In this document: piece after piece, positions 8,118 through 18,700 of the stretch
Layout of the letters: every line of letters begins with the position of its first letter
Numbering within the stretch: position 1 is the stretch's first letter
Translations under genes and position numbers: made by a program
DNA from: Vermamoeba vermiformis
Lineage: Eukaryota > Tubulinea > Echinamoebida
Assembly (NCBI GenBank): GCA_045837725.1
Contig: JBEWZL010000297.1
Span: forward strand, 1-25,950
Direction: 5' to 3'
DNA length: 25,950 bases
The notes under the pieces: model-generated
What the model was told of the DNA's origin: nothing
The model's database searches: none
What the model saw: the letters and a program-made list of their open reading frames with translations, nothing else

Positions 8118-10287
8118 TTAGGTGTCAAATATACCAGCAGCCATGAGTATAGGACTGTTCAATATCTTGACGTTCTTCACAATGCTGACTAACACAAATC
8201 GGCCCATTTTCTTGGCTGGTTCTTGCACGAATGGCACGGCGAAATCTCGCTCGATCTCCAGCGTTGCCTTGAATCGGTTCGAATGTATTCCTATTTTGGC
8301 AATCGATACCACTCGCACTGTCCTCTTTGCAAACGAAGATCTGAACGGTCACGTAAGTATTTGTGCCAAATAAGGAAATATTTTGAACTTACGTTATGAG
8401 GGTGTATTTTTCGTTTGGGGTGATCACGTGGTAAGTATGCAACATGACGCGGAATTTCTTTAATTCTCCGATGGGATCTTCAACGGAAGATATCAACGCC
8501 CCCTAATTAAAGATCACATGTTAATGTTTTCATGAAGCAAACGAACTTTTATGGATAAGACTTACTTCTTGTATTTGATCGACAGTATTTCCTTTTAAGG
8601 TAATCACAGCCCAATCAGAAGCACTAACACTGTCTACTATTCGTCCCTCTTGTTCGATGGACTCGACAGTTACTGCGTTACTTCCCACTGAAAGATTATC
8701 GCCAGTACGAATAACTCCGCTGTGAACGCAAACAAACGTGATTATGCTCGTCATGGTCGTTCTCTATTATTAAATAAGTACATGATATTCATGAAATGAC
8801 TACTGTTTTTTTTTGTTACGTACTTTGATGGTTCGAATAGCCGCTTTTAAATTTTTTTCGCTCCATGACTCTAACCTAGTAATACGCGCCTTCATATTAA
8901 TATAACGGAAATAATAATGAACCCTAAATGGTACTTGCCTCGTATTATATATTTCAGCGAGAATTTGTTGAATTGAGGGACCATTGTACCATGGCATCTT
9001 CTTCTCACTAGTATTGAATTCAGTGACCACATTTTCGCCTGTTTTTCCGTTTACGGGTACAATGTAGTAATTAGGAACTCCATGCTATGAACACAAAACA
9101 AATGTTATAACAAATCTGACTATTGAAGCTAACTATAATAATCCTAGTATTCCTAAGAGTATCGTATGTAGTATATTAAATTGCTTGTCGATTTTGATTT
9201 GTAACTAATTTCTGAAAGGAAAGCGGATGCAGGTAACTTACTCTGCTTAGCAGTGAGACTAAGAAGCTTCTGAACTTATTAAACATTGGCTGCGCGAATG
9301 ATACTTCGTCTAATCGATTCACCGCTATAATTAACGTTCGATCTTGGGTCACTGCAAAGGCATGTAACGCCGATAATATTTTTGGGATCAGATCCACGAT
9401 CGACATGCTATAAAATGATAAGATTGATTATTCATATAGTAAGTATATTACTTACGACTTGAAGACGTTTGGATTTACGCATAAAATTCCGACGCCGTAC
9501 GCGCCCATCATTACACGAGAGAAATTTTCGTATTTTGTATAAGAGACCGCGACATTGACTGGCAATGTATCCACTAATAATAAATCTGCTAGATCAGGTG
9601 CATTAGTCCTATACATTCCACCTTCTGAAATATTCAGCCACCTAGAAATAAATGGGTTGGATGCGATTTACCATAAAAGGAAAGTTCTGTCCAGGACTTA
9701 CTTGACCAGCTTTTTTAAGGATTGAGCCGTTTCTATTATTTTCATAGGTGTTGCTATTGAATTGGATGCGAGCCAATCGTTCAAATGAGCTCGCCAAAGA
9801 GAATCCGTCGAGCCAAGTTTTGAAAATGATTTGCAAACTGATAGACAACGGAGAAGATCACGTTTGTCCATAAAATAAAATACTAATTGTAATAGTTAAT
9901 AAAAATACGATCCCTTCAATCTGATAAGCTTACTCTTGTTCAAGATCTCGGTTGGAAGCGTGCCAAACGGAGACTGGCTCGTGCTTTGAAATTCACGCTC
10001 CCTATTTTAAATATATAATAAGTAAAATATAGACGGAGGCAATAGAGATTGAGTCTGGCCGTTCCGGAAAATTGCAATTTTAATTTTATTCATGAATAAT
10101 TAAATAGGCTTCGATTTTAATGGTCTTAATTTCATACTTACGATAACGTAATATTTTTTGGAATTATTATCTCTCCATTTGACTGGGCTTGATCTGATCT
10201 GGTCAATAAATTGAAAATCGTTGTTTTGCCTGATCTGTTGGTGCCTACAATAACACAAACGAGCTTTTTGTGGCCAGTTTCTTCCAT
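8118..10287 (-). CDS. F-box/translational GTPase chimera (eEF1A/eRF3/Hbs1 family, degenerate G3)
   Basis: Ten exons: 10287-10142, 10001-9934, 9882-9702, 9641-9456, 9407-9242, 9084-8939, 8875-8824, 8763-8566, 8502-8393 and 8340-8118. They join in phase to 491 residues. Residues 15-22 are a P-loop (GTNRSGKT). Residues 64-107 are a complete F-box (LPTEILNKIF, DLLRCLSVCKSF, SLWRAHL), lying between G1 and the switch region. Then follow VDTLP in place of the G3 DxxG, NRLD as G4 (NKxD), VPVNGKTGE as G5, MPWYNGP as in eEF1A/Hbs1, beta-barrel domain 2 (GVIRTGDNLSV, ASDWAVITLKG) and domain 3 (FKATLEIERDFAVPF, LGRF-like MGRFVL). The length suits an EF1A-type protein with an insert. The F-box suggests SKP1 binding and a role as SCF receptor; nucleotide hydrolysis is doubtful. 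Intron 8876-8938 has a GC donor. Role in ribosome quality control is speculation. Confidence 0.85.
8876..8938 (-). other. GC-AG intron (donor GCAAGT) in the F-box GTPase gene
   Basis: The only in-phase join between IYNTR and LESWSEK uses donor AG/GCAAGT and acceptor CTAG/G. A nearby GT (GTACC) would break the frame. GC-AG introns are a known minor class of U2-type introns. Confidence 0.65.
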
Positions 10288-10423
10288 TTGTGTATCTCTA
10301 TATTCAAAAAATAAAAGCAAGACGCCGAAATTTTGCGAGAGGCTTTGCCTAGCAAAATTTCCGCAACAAAATCAACTTTTACAATTTATTTACAATACAA
10401 GCACTATACTATAGCTCGAGTGA

Positions 10424-12007
10424 CTATTTATCACCGTGCAAAGATGGTACGCGCTGAGTTCTTGATAAACCGACGCGCCTTCGGCTAGGTGATGGACCTA
10501 GGTTCATGCCGCTTGACTGCTCTCCGTTAGCTTCTAAAAATAGAAACGCAATTAATATACTATCATAGCCGGGACCTATTATCAATTTTTTCATTATAGG
10601 GAGAAGAAGACTTACTTGATAGACCAGGCTTTTTCGGTGAACTGGTGCTGACGATCGGCTTCGATTGTGCAGCTGAGGTTGAAGCGGGCATAGCTGGTTT
10701 GGCTAAATAGTAACATTAGAACATATTATTACAATAATAATTAATCTTACGCTTAATTGGCGTGGAAGGACCGGATGTGACTTCTTCATCGCTTTCATTT
10801 TTCTTCTTTGGAGGCGATGAATTGCCATTTGCGCTAGCTGCTGTCTGCTTATTTCCACCATATTGATTATTTGCTTCGCTAGTAATTAAAGCTCTCTTAT
10901 CTCGTTTCGTTTCAATCGCTGGTTGGTTGGATGTCGAGACGGATCTGTCCTCTTCTTCATCACTTTCTATTGACGGTTCTTTTTTCTTAGAAGTGCTACT
11001 GCTATTATTGACTTCTTTAATAGCCACTTCTTTCACTGGCGCTGTTTGTGGCTTTCTTTCTGGAACAATTTCTTTGACTGGTTCAATTACGACTGAAACA
11101 GGCTTTGGTTTTGGAACTTCTTCTTTTCGTGTTGAAGTCGACTCTGATATTGACACGTCATCGTCTTTATTACGCTTTGCTCGCTTTGTGGGTGCTTTCT
11201 TTTCTTTGGGCTCCGCCTTTCGTTTCTTTGACTTGGATCTTTCTTCTTCAAACCCAAAATCAGCGTCATATTCGCCATCAGCTAAATGAAATTAATATAC
11301 CATTCGTTAATAGAATTAGTAATAATTACCTTCACCGCTAAAATCATCGTCGCTATCGATGATCCGTTTCTTCGGTGGTGTTCGTTCACGCTTTGTCGGT
11401 TGCTCTAAATCGAAATAATTTAGGTTAATTTTTAAAATAAATACTACAACGTAAATAAGCAATAAAAGGGCTGCTGGTTGTTTCCCGCGCGAATTGCACG
11501 GCACGAATTTCCAGAAAATTTAAAAAAATAACGAATTAATTTCTACTTACTTTCTACAACCGGTTCACGAGGTGATAATTCTTTAGCTGGGGCAGGTGAT
11601 GGTCGTACGGTTTGTCCGCCAATTTTAGGCAAATTTCTAAATGTTACTACCGGTTCGTTATCGTCTTCCTCTAAATTTATAACTTCATCGTCATCAATTA
11701 CGTTCTTTTTCTTGGGTTTAATAATTTCTGGAATTTTTTGCGCAATATTATTGATTATTCTCCGACCGAGATCAAAGTCGTCGGCATCTCGATCTTCAAC
11801 TAGCACAACGTCGTCATCGTTATCGTCAATAATAACGCTCGCAGGTTTTTTATTATTTTCTTTTTTCTTGCTGGGTTCACGTTTCTTAGGCCTAACTTCG
11901 TCGTCCTCTGCATCCTCACCGCTTAGATCTAAAGCGTCTTCATCTTCACCGTCGCCAAAAGCAGCATAATCAACCTGCTTGCTGGCTCTTCGTGGTGTTC
12001 GTGACAT
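10424..12007 (-). CDS. RAD51AP1-like acidic nuclear protein
   Basis: Exons 12007-11551, 11404-11330, 11281-10751, 10702-10616 and 10533-10424 give 419 residues in phase. Most is disordered: alternating acidic clusters (DNDDDVVLVED, DSDDDFSGEADGE) and Lys/Arg-rich stretches (SKSKKRKAEPKEKK) that could be nuclear localisation or DNA-binding patches. The N-terminus (PRRASKQVDYAAFGDGEDED) resembles the RAD51AP1 start, where KPVNYSQF is followed by an acidic run. The C-terminus (RRRVGLSRTQRVPSLHG) matches the GLSRxxRxxxLH RAD51-binding element that ends RAD51AP1. VVLVED and VINLEEDD look like SUMO-interacting motifs. Known RAD51AP1 stimulates RAD51 strand exchange; that role here is inference. Low-complexity composition makes chance resemblance possible outside the C-terminal motif. 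Divergent from the TopBP1-like gene. Confidence 0.6.
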
Positions 12008-12423
12008 GCGTAGATTTTAATTAACAGAATTATTTTTTCTCCCGATCAAAATGCCAAAAAATCAAAATTAATAGTTAAATTGAACCGGACGCAAAAGAAA
12101 AGAATCAATTAATTTTCTACCCGGTTGGGGCGCTACTAGGAAACGGATCAAGATCGTAAGCTCGTGAAGCTTCACCTTTGTGGATGTAGCACGTCCCATG
12201 TATCAATTTTCTCCTCCCTAAAGCTCAGTACCGTTCATGGAACGCAGTGCGTGGTCATCTTGTACCATGTGATTTATCGAATGGGACTTTAGATTAATTA
12301 AAGAACTCCGCGAATCACCTCGACAAACTGTCGATTTGACAAAAAAGGCAGAAAGGAAAATTACAAGTTTCGGTCACAAGCTTTTTGTCCCGTGATTCAA
12401 ATAGTGTAACATACAAGAAACTT
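12008..12423. promoter_or_regulatory. Bidirectional promoter between RAD51AP1-like and TopBP1-like genes
   Basis: This 416-bp gap holds no convincing ORF or RNA gene. It contains a perfect 12-bp palindrome GTGAAGCTTCAC (12164-12175) and a small inverted repeat TCGACA-AAC-TGTCGA. Because both genes start at its edges, shared regulation is likely, but no specific factor can be named. Confidence 0.5.
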
Positions 12424-14953
12424 ATGTTTGCCAACAAAATATTCTATGTATCTGGAGAAATTGCAGATGCTCATAAGCTTCAACAAGTGTTAGTCGAGAA
12501 CGGCGGCAAGATCTGTGCAACTCCAACTTTTTTGAGCGGACTCAATCAACTCGTTCAAAAAGAAGGGTGCATCAATGATTACATACCGCTCGAAGCAGAA
12601 GAACACGCAATTTTTGTAGTGGTGGACAGATTTGAGGGAGTACGTGGCAACGAATGCAGAAATTAGTGATTTTAAGCGCGCGTATCCGATTATCATGTAT
12701 CTATTAATTTTATTTTTAGATTCATATCGAAAGTCTATTACTCAGTTTTCCAAGTAGTGGCTTTTCGATCAAATTTATTAAATTTTAAATATTAATTCAA
12801 TCGATTAGCTCTCTATTTATACGCAAATTAAGCGCTTATTTAGTATTGACTATCACTCTACCGCGAGAGGAAAATGTTCTCGAGCGTTAAATTGCTTACA
12901 ATTTATTGCGGTACTAACTTTCTTTGGATTTGCAAGGACTCGTTCCACCAGCTGTGCGAGAAGAATGGCGCTCATATTATTGGCAAGTACACTCAATTAA
13001 CGATATGCACAGAAAAAATAGTTTCTAACGGTCTTTTGTAGGTGTACGCTGCATCTACGAATCTGTTCGCGATCGAAAACCGATTCCAGAAGGCAAAGAA
13101 CATTACCCTTTATATTCTAGATTATTAGAAGGATGTAAATTCGGATGTTCCTCAATGAATAGCAACAAAAAGGTATGTACCTTGCGTACGAGACCAATCT
13201 GCCGAAAACATCCACAAATTCCATGATAATTCCTTACGTGACCCTTGATCAATTTAGCAAATTTAACCTACTCATATTAATCACCAAAGATACCCTAATT
13301 TGTTTCGTACCGAGAATCAGTCCCCTTTGTGAGCGACTGAACCGTCCCAAATTTCTCGATCGATTGGACTTTAGCGCTTAGCTCGCGGAACTGACCGCCC
13401 TTATATAGGAAAATACAATCAAGGTCATCAAGTACATGCATGGCGAAGTTACCGAAGAAATTAACAGCGAAACTACTGCCTTGATCGCTACACGAGTGGG
13501 ATCGATCAAGTATCGCGTAAGTAACTTTACTATAGCATGATAAGATGTTTTGGATTATACTCAATCGCTTACTATACTGCCTCATAAGTCTATTAAATTC
13601 AGGATCCCAAATTTAATTCGTTGCTAAATTTCGCTCGGTTCTTCGTGGTGTTCTAAACTGTCCCAAATTATCGATACAGTTCCGCACCTCGTGCTAATTC
13701 ATGCAATGCACCTATTAATATTTCTCTACGATACAGCTGGCCTTAACTTCCAAAATTCCAATTCTGGATCCTGCTTGGGTTTTCAAGTGCTGGTCTACTC
13801 AAACGCTTATGCCGATGGATGACTACAAATTGGCTCCTTTTACTGGCTGCGTAATCTCCGTGACGGGATTGAGCCTAGGTATGGGACAGGACTGATTTTG
13901 CGGTCCTTTGGACGTTGTGAATCAAAAGGCGCACCTGTGTACATGTTACCGGACTTAATGGCCTCATCGGTCACAATTAGTCCCAAAAATCACAACGTAC
14001 TTTAGGGCACATTAATTATACGCATACATATATAGTGTTGGCTACATAGTACTAATTCAACGTTTTAGTCACGAGACAGGAGGTCCAGAGATTGATTTCT
14101 CTCAACGGCGGAGAATACTCGCCGAATTTGACTAAGCGATGCACTCACTTGATCGCAAAGGTACGTGCCATGTTAATGCTGCTTAATTGAGAGCTAAGCC
14201 AATTGATTTTTAAAGAACGCATCTGGATTAAAATTTTTGTACGCGATGGAGTGGGGCATCTATTGTGTTGGCTTAGAATGGTTCCTGGAGAGCATTAACT
14301 ATCAAGTAAGCGAGTCTTAAGTCAAATTGAATCAAAGGAGACCAAAAATCTAATCGTTTCAAAAGGGTTGCGTCGACGAGACAAGATACTTTTTGCCTAT
14401 TGACGACGAGGCCAAACAAAAGCTGCTTACTCCTTCTATTAAAGATATTAATAGGTACGTTGCAAAATTGCATTTCTATAATTACCTTTTTGAATTTGAA
14501 TTGCCAAATCTTGCGGCGGAAGTTCAATTTGTGCGCGTACTAATGTCCCCTTTTAGACTCACACCAACACTACGACGTCGATATTTGGCTCAATTTAGAC
14601 GGCGCGTGATCATTAAGCGACCTGATAGTTCATCCTCATCGAGCCTTAGCAAGGCCATGATACCGCTCAGTCAACTTTTGTTCCAAAGACAACTTCCGTC
14701 CCTATCTTTCAATGCTGCCACAACCATTCGCAATTCTTTCCCTTCACTACCACAACCTTCCTTCATGCCACGATTAGATGACGATGACGCCATGACAGAC
14801 GATGATAATGAAGAGTTGGACGATTTGATGAAAACCGAGGTCAACATTAGAGACACGAGTTCAACTTTTGGAAGTTCTGTTTTGCCACAATTCGACGGAG
14901 TAGACATTCGAAAGTTCGTCGAGGCCTTGGCAAGCAATCATCTGAGTAAGTAG
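12424..14953 (+). CDS. TopBP1/Rad4/Dpb11-like scaffold with three N-terminal BRCT domains
   Basis: Predicted replication-initiation and checkpoint scaffold that binds phosphoproteins in the nucleus. Exons 12424-12639, 12937-12982, 13042-13172, 13409-13516, 13737-13878, 14069-14160, 14216-14305, 14366-14454 and 14557-14953 give 436 residues in phase. BRCT0 about 1-95 (FVVVDRFEG, NGAHIIGVRCIYESV), BRCT1 about 112-195 (GCKFGCSSM, TTALIATRVGS, DPAWVFKCW), BRCT2 about 200-285 (FTGCVISVTGLSL, LNGGEYSPNLTKRCTHLIAK, VGLEWFLESI). The spacing and VTGL-NLTK-CTHLI signature match the N-terminal triple BRCT of TopBP1 and Cut5/Rad4. The tail (about 300-436) is Ser/Pro-rich with an acidic run. Metazoan TopBP1 has nine BRCTs and Dpb11 four, so this is short. 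Intron 12983-13041 is GC-AG. Introns of 190-297 nt are longer than in neighbours. Confidence 0.8.
12983..13041 (+). other. GC-AG intron (donor GCAAGT) in the TopBP1-like gene
   Basis: Joining HIIG to VRCIYESV in frame needs donor ATTATTG/GCAAGT and acceptor GTAG/GT. The nearby GTACAC donor would shift the frame away from BRCT0. Confidence 0.6.
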
Positions 14954-15073
14954 AATTCTTCTATGGAAAATTCGTGCGAAATTAAGCCAGATGCGTTTTG
15001 GATCAAAAATTGAATTCAGCTATATAAGTTAAAAATTCGTAAAATATGTTATTATTTTTGAAATACAACTCTA

Positions 15074-15385
15074 ATGCAAACGAATTCGCGAGTACTAACG
15101 AACATGAATAATTCAGATGCGGATGTTGAACGAATGATCGCCGCTTGCGATGAAGTGATCAAGTACTACAGCGAATTAAGCAAGAAAGAAGATATTGCTC
15201 CTCTTCTCGAGTTTATTAACCAACAAATTGAACTCTTGAGACAACAAGACGAAGAATCTACCTCGGCGAACAACGAGCCTAACGAAATCACAAACGAGAC
15301 TAGTAATCAAGCTGCTGCTCTCTCTAGCGATGCTGGCACTAGCGACGACGAGTGCAGCAAGATGGTCGATATTATTGACAAGTAA
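15074..15385 (+). CDS. Small acidic helical protein, function unknown
   Basis: Single-exon ORF of 103 residues; a second in-frame ATG at 15104 would give a 93-residue form starting MNNSDADVERM. Residues about 14-60 are predicted amphipathic helix (MIAACDEVIKYYSELSKK, then EFINQQIELLRQQDEE); the rest is Ser/Thr/Asn/Glu-rich and disordered, ending MVDIIDK. It begins 120 bp after the TopBP1-like stop on the same strand. I tested it as a final TopBP1 exon, but the stop at 14951-14953 and the lack of an in-phase acceptor argue against that. AATAAA lies at 15531-15536. I do not recognise a family. Confidence 0.55.
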   Translation: MQTNSRVLTNMNNSDADVERMIAACDEVIKYYSELSKKEDIAPLLEFINQQIELLRQQDEESTSANNEPNEITNETSNQAAALSSDAGTSDDECSKMVDIIDK

Positions 15386-15421
15386 TAATAACTGGCAATA
15401 AGATCGATTGTCGAAAAGATA

Positions 15422-15446
15422 CGCGGATGCACCAACCACATCCGCG
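15422..15446 (+). other. Perfect 8-bp stem-loop (CGCGGATG / CATCCGCG, 9-nt loop)
   Basis: The two arms at 15422-15429 and 15439-15446 are exact reverse complements around CACCAACCA. It lies about 36 nt after the small acidic gene's stop, so it would be in its 3' UTR. Function unknown. Confidence 0.6.
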
Positions 15447-15530
15447 GATCCTGTACAACACTGGTATTTTGAACATATTTTATTTATTAGCGCCAGAACC
15501 TGGGTTTCGATCACGATTGTATAATTTGTA

Positions 15531-15536
15531 AATAAA
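15531..15536 (+). terminator. AATAAA polyadenylation-type signal for the small acidic gene
   Basis: AATAAA about 146 nt after the stop at 15383-15385. Its use is inferred. Confidence 0.35.
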
Positions 15537-15771
15537 CCAAAGTGAGTGAGAAACTTAACAGCAAAATCGGATCTTTCTCCATTCATTTGCTCGAAAAAAG
15601 ATTTGCTCCTTGTAGATATCTAGATATTCTAGAATATAAACCACGTATCTACAGTTAATATTTTGATATCTCACCCGTTTTATTTGAATATTTTTGCGGC
15701 AAGTCAAAACCCGCAAAACCGACCAATTTTACCTGGTGTCTCAAATTGAATTCAAATGTAATTGATATACA

Positions 15772-18700
15772 ATGGCGGAGCATAAACGAGGACAGTAAGA
15801 CCAATTTCCCTCAAGTTTGCCTTGGCAATTCCAATTTCTGACTTTTCAATTAATTTCAGATCGCTTCGCGTGTCGAAAAATTCGACGATAAAGGGAAAGA
15901 AGAATATTCTTAAACAGGGGTTCCATGATGGAGTTAAATGGTACGTTACTAATTCACAATTTAATTGAAAAATTATTCAAAAATATTTTTGTCCGTCTGC
16001 AATTCAATTAAAGGCCTATTATACATCTAAATGTTATTTAATTAATTTATTTTAAATTTTGATCACGTTGCTGTCAAGATTGAATTTCATTGTATTTTGA
16101 CAGATCAACTTACCGCTAATTCTACAGGAGCGTGCATTCAGCACAAAAAATTCTTGGCCCTTTATTAAATCGTAGCAAGGTTAAGGATAATGTAGCTAAA
16201 AAGAAGGAAGAAGGACAAATTAGAATCAGAAACGCAGTATCGCGAAGGAAAATCGCTAGTATATTTAATCGTCCTGAAGAATTAGAACGGCCAAAGGATA
16301 CTAATGAGAATAATAATAACGCGAATAAGAAGCAAAATATTTTTAAAGAACGGTTAGCGCAAGAAATTGACGAGTTCAATACCTACGAGGTTAAAACTCC
16401 CGATGACCTGCTAGAAGTAAGTCAATGCCTTTCAAATACCATATATAATACAATTTGATCATTTAATAAGTTTAATTAGAAATCTAAACCTTTCCCTATT
16501 TAGCAAGTTTTCGTACTGACCTAGATCCATGAACAGATAACGTTTGAAAGGGCCGTTCATTGCTTAATATACCCCTTTGGCCACGTCAAATCAGAATATA
16601 AACTCGAACTCAGCAAGCTCGAGCAATACTTCAAATTTTCTGATCCTAATCGCGGATCCCAGATTATTTTCGCTCTCAAGACGTTTGGTGGTACTGACGT
16701 AAGTCTATATATACTCGACGATGTAGAGGTTAATCTAGTTGTAGTATCGAATCAATCAATTGCAAGAAGAGCTGAAACAAGTCATGGACAAAAAAGGACC
16801 GTTTAACAAAGAAGACTTTAACGTAAGCTATTGCCATATTTATGCGAAATTAATTATATTAATGCCAATTTTTATTAGGATGAACAAGCGTTTTATAACT
16901 GGAGGTCGTTACAACAAAAACGAGCGGATAATGAAACTCAAGCTGCGAAAAATCCAGCGAATGTTTGTACTTACCAAGCGCTATCGCCTCAATGCGTAGG
17001 AAGATTATTTATAGGAGTACTTGAAGGCAAGAAACTCTTGAAAGACGATACTTTGGGCAATTTATTTGTCATGGTCAAATACGACAAATCAAAAACCAAA
17101 ACTACGATGACTTCGCAAGGTCCTAAGGCTAAATGGAACGAAGAAAAATATTTGTAAGTATTTTATGTCCTATTAACGCCAATACTATAATTTTTATCAA
17201 TTTTATTTTTCGTTACAAAAAAATTTCTAATTTTGTTTTGTATAGCGACGTTCCAGTAGACAGGGCAGATAAAGATATAATAGTTAAGGTCTATACAACG
17301 GATCACAATTTCATTGGCGTTCAAACGAAGACCAAAGTGGCCGAGCTCAATATTCCAGTACGAAATTTTCTATTTAATTAAGCGTGCGATTATAGGCCTA
17401 ATAAGTTAAATTAAATCATCTAGAGCTCCAAGTGGCGTGACCAACCATCGCCACAGATTGAGTGGTTCTCGTTGAAATCACCAAAAGTAAGACCGATCGG
17501 ATCTCACTTCAATTGAATCTGCTTAATCGAGATCTAATATATTCAATAGAGTCCTGAAGCCAAGTTGAAGCTTCAAATAGTATTTATTTCGCAATCTCAT
17601 GTTAATGACTTGCCGACACGGAGATTTAAAGACGTGCCAACTAGCATAAAAGTATATCAGTAAGTACGCCTCAAAGTGATTCGTCGATTTATAGACTAAT
17701 TGATTCTCAATATAGGACACTATTAGAACAAATAATAGGAGTTTCAAGTTATGCACAAAAGAGAAAAATTAACTTGATCAATACCGTCGAGATGCAGGGC
17801 TACATCGATCAATTTTGCAGTTATTATGGTATTCCTAAGAGTTATCAGCACTTGACGTAGGTTTCATATGCCAACTTCCATATAAGGAAATCATCAACGG
17901 AAACATGTTTTTTTGAGAATACGGATCCACGAGTCTTTTATGGATATCTTGTATCAATTTCCTTTTTAGGTATCTGGACTATCTTTTGACGTACGTCACT
18001 GAAGATCGAGCGCATTTATCGAATATGTTCGAGTCATTGGTCAATTTAAAGAAATTTTCGTTCAAAACCAAGAACGAAGCTAAACGCTTGGAAGACACGC
18101 AAAATAGATTGAAATTATATTGCGAGAACGCTATTCAGAGCTGCACGAAGCTATTCCCGAACAATGACGCGGATTACGGCTTTGATTTTGTGATCAAAAT
18201 GTTCACGTTTTTGTTCCCAAACAACTACGCTAATCTTATCAGAGACAATACTGTGGTACGTACAACTTTTTTGCTTTATTTTTGAAAAGCGGAAATTTCA
18301 ATTTTTTCTTGTCACCAAGTTTTTTTTGCATTCTTTTCGACTTTAATCTAGCACTGAAGATCCGTAGTATATACTGAAATTTCGCTAATTTTATCATTTG
18401 CAGGTGATGTGCAAGTTGACATATGACTTGTTAGGTCCGTTAAAAGCCCTGGCAGCACAAGATCAGACCGGCCGCAAAAAAAGCAACGCGAAAGATCAAC
18501 CAGGGCCACAAGCTCCGTTAGTCCCTGATATGTTCGTCGAGCCTAAAAACGATAAAACGAAGCAGCCGCCGCGCCCTTCAGTAGTGACACGTGAAGTGTT
18601 CCAATTGGCGGGAAATGTTGCTCATCAAGTTCACCCTGTTTCAACGCCTGTCAGTCCTTCACTAAGTCCTGAACCGAAGTACAGTTGCGTTGACATGATT

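Larger units (their letters stand above)
15386..15771. other. Intergenic region with 3' UTR stem-loop and AATAAA
   Basis: No gene seen in 386 bp. It holds the stem-loop at 15422-15446, AATAAA at 15531-15536, and an AT-rich stretch of overlapping AGATATCT/TCTAGA palindromes near 15615-15640 upstream of the C2-MUN gene. Confidence 0.5.

Noticed and set aside
9642-9848. Minus-strand ORF starting MSISLQIIFKTW
   Set aside because: Wrong frame of the exon that encodes the F-box second half; the in-phase frame reads CLSVCKSFSKLGSTDSLW and fits both neighbouring exons.
10927-11289. Plus-strand Ser/Leu-rich ORF opposite the RAD51AP1-like gene
   Set aside because: It is the complement of low-complexity Lys/Glu/Asp codons; the - strand frame has in-phase introns and a conserved C-terminus.
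12008-12423. Possible tRNA or other RNA gene in the divergent promoter
   Set aside because: No A/B box pair or cloverleaf could be drawn; only short palindromes are present.
14455-14556. Reading straight through this segment in the TopBP1-like gene (adds YVAKLHFYNYLFEF)
   Set aside because: It is an in-frame stretch of 102 nt with a good GTACGT donor and TTTTAG acceptor, so I treated it as an intron; retention would also keep the frame, so this remains the least certain TopBP1 junction.
14954-15385. Small acidic ORF as the last exon of the TopBP1-like gene
   Set aside because: No acceptor gives an in-phase join from the GTAAGT at 14946 without an early stop except by skipping its own start region; the TAG at 14951-14953 is a natural end.
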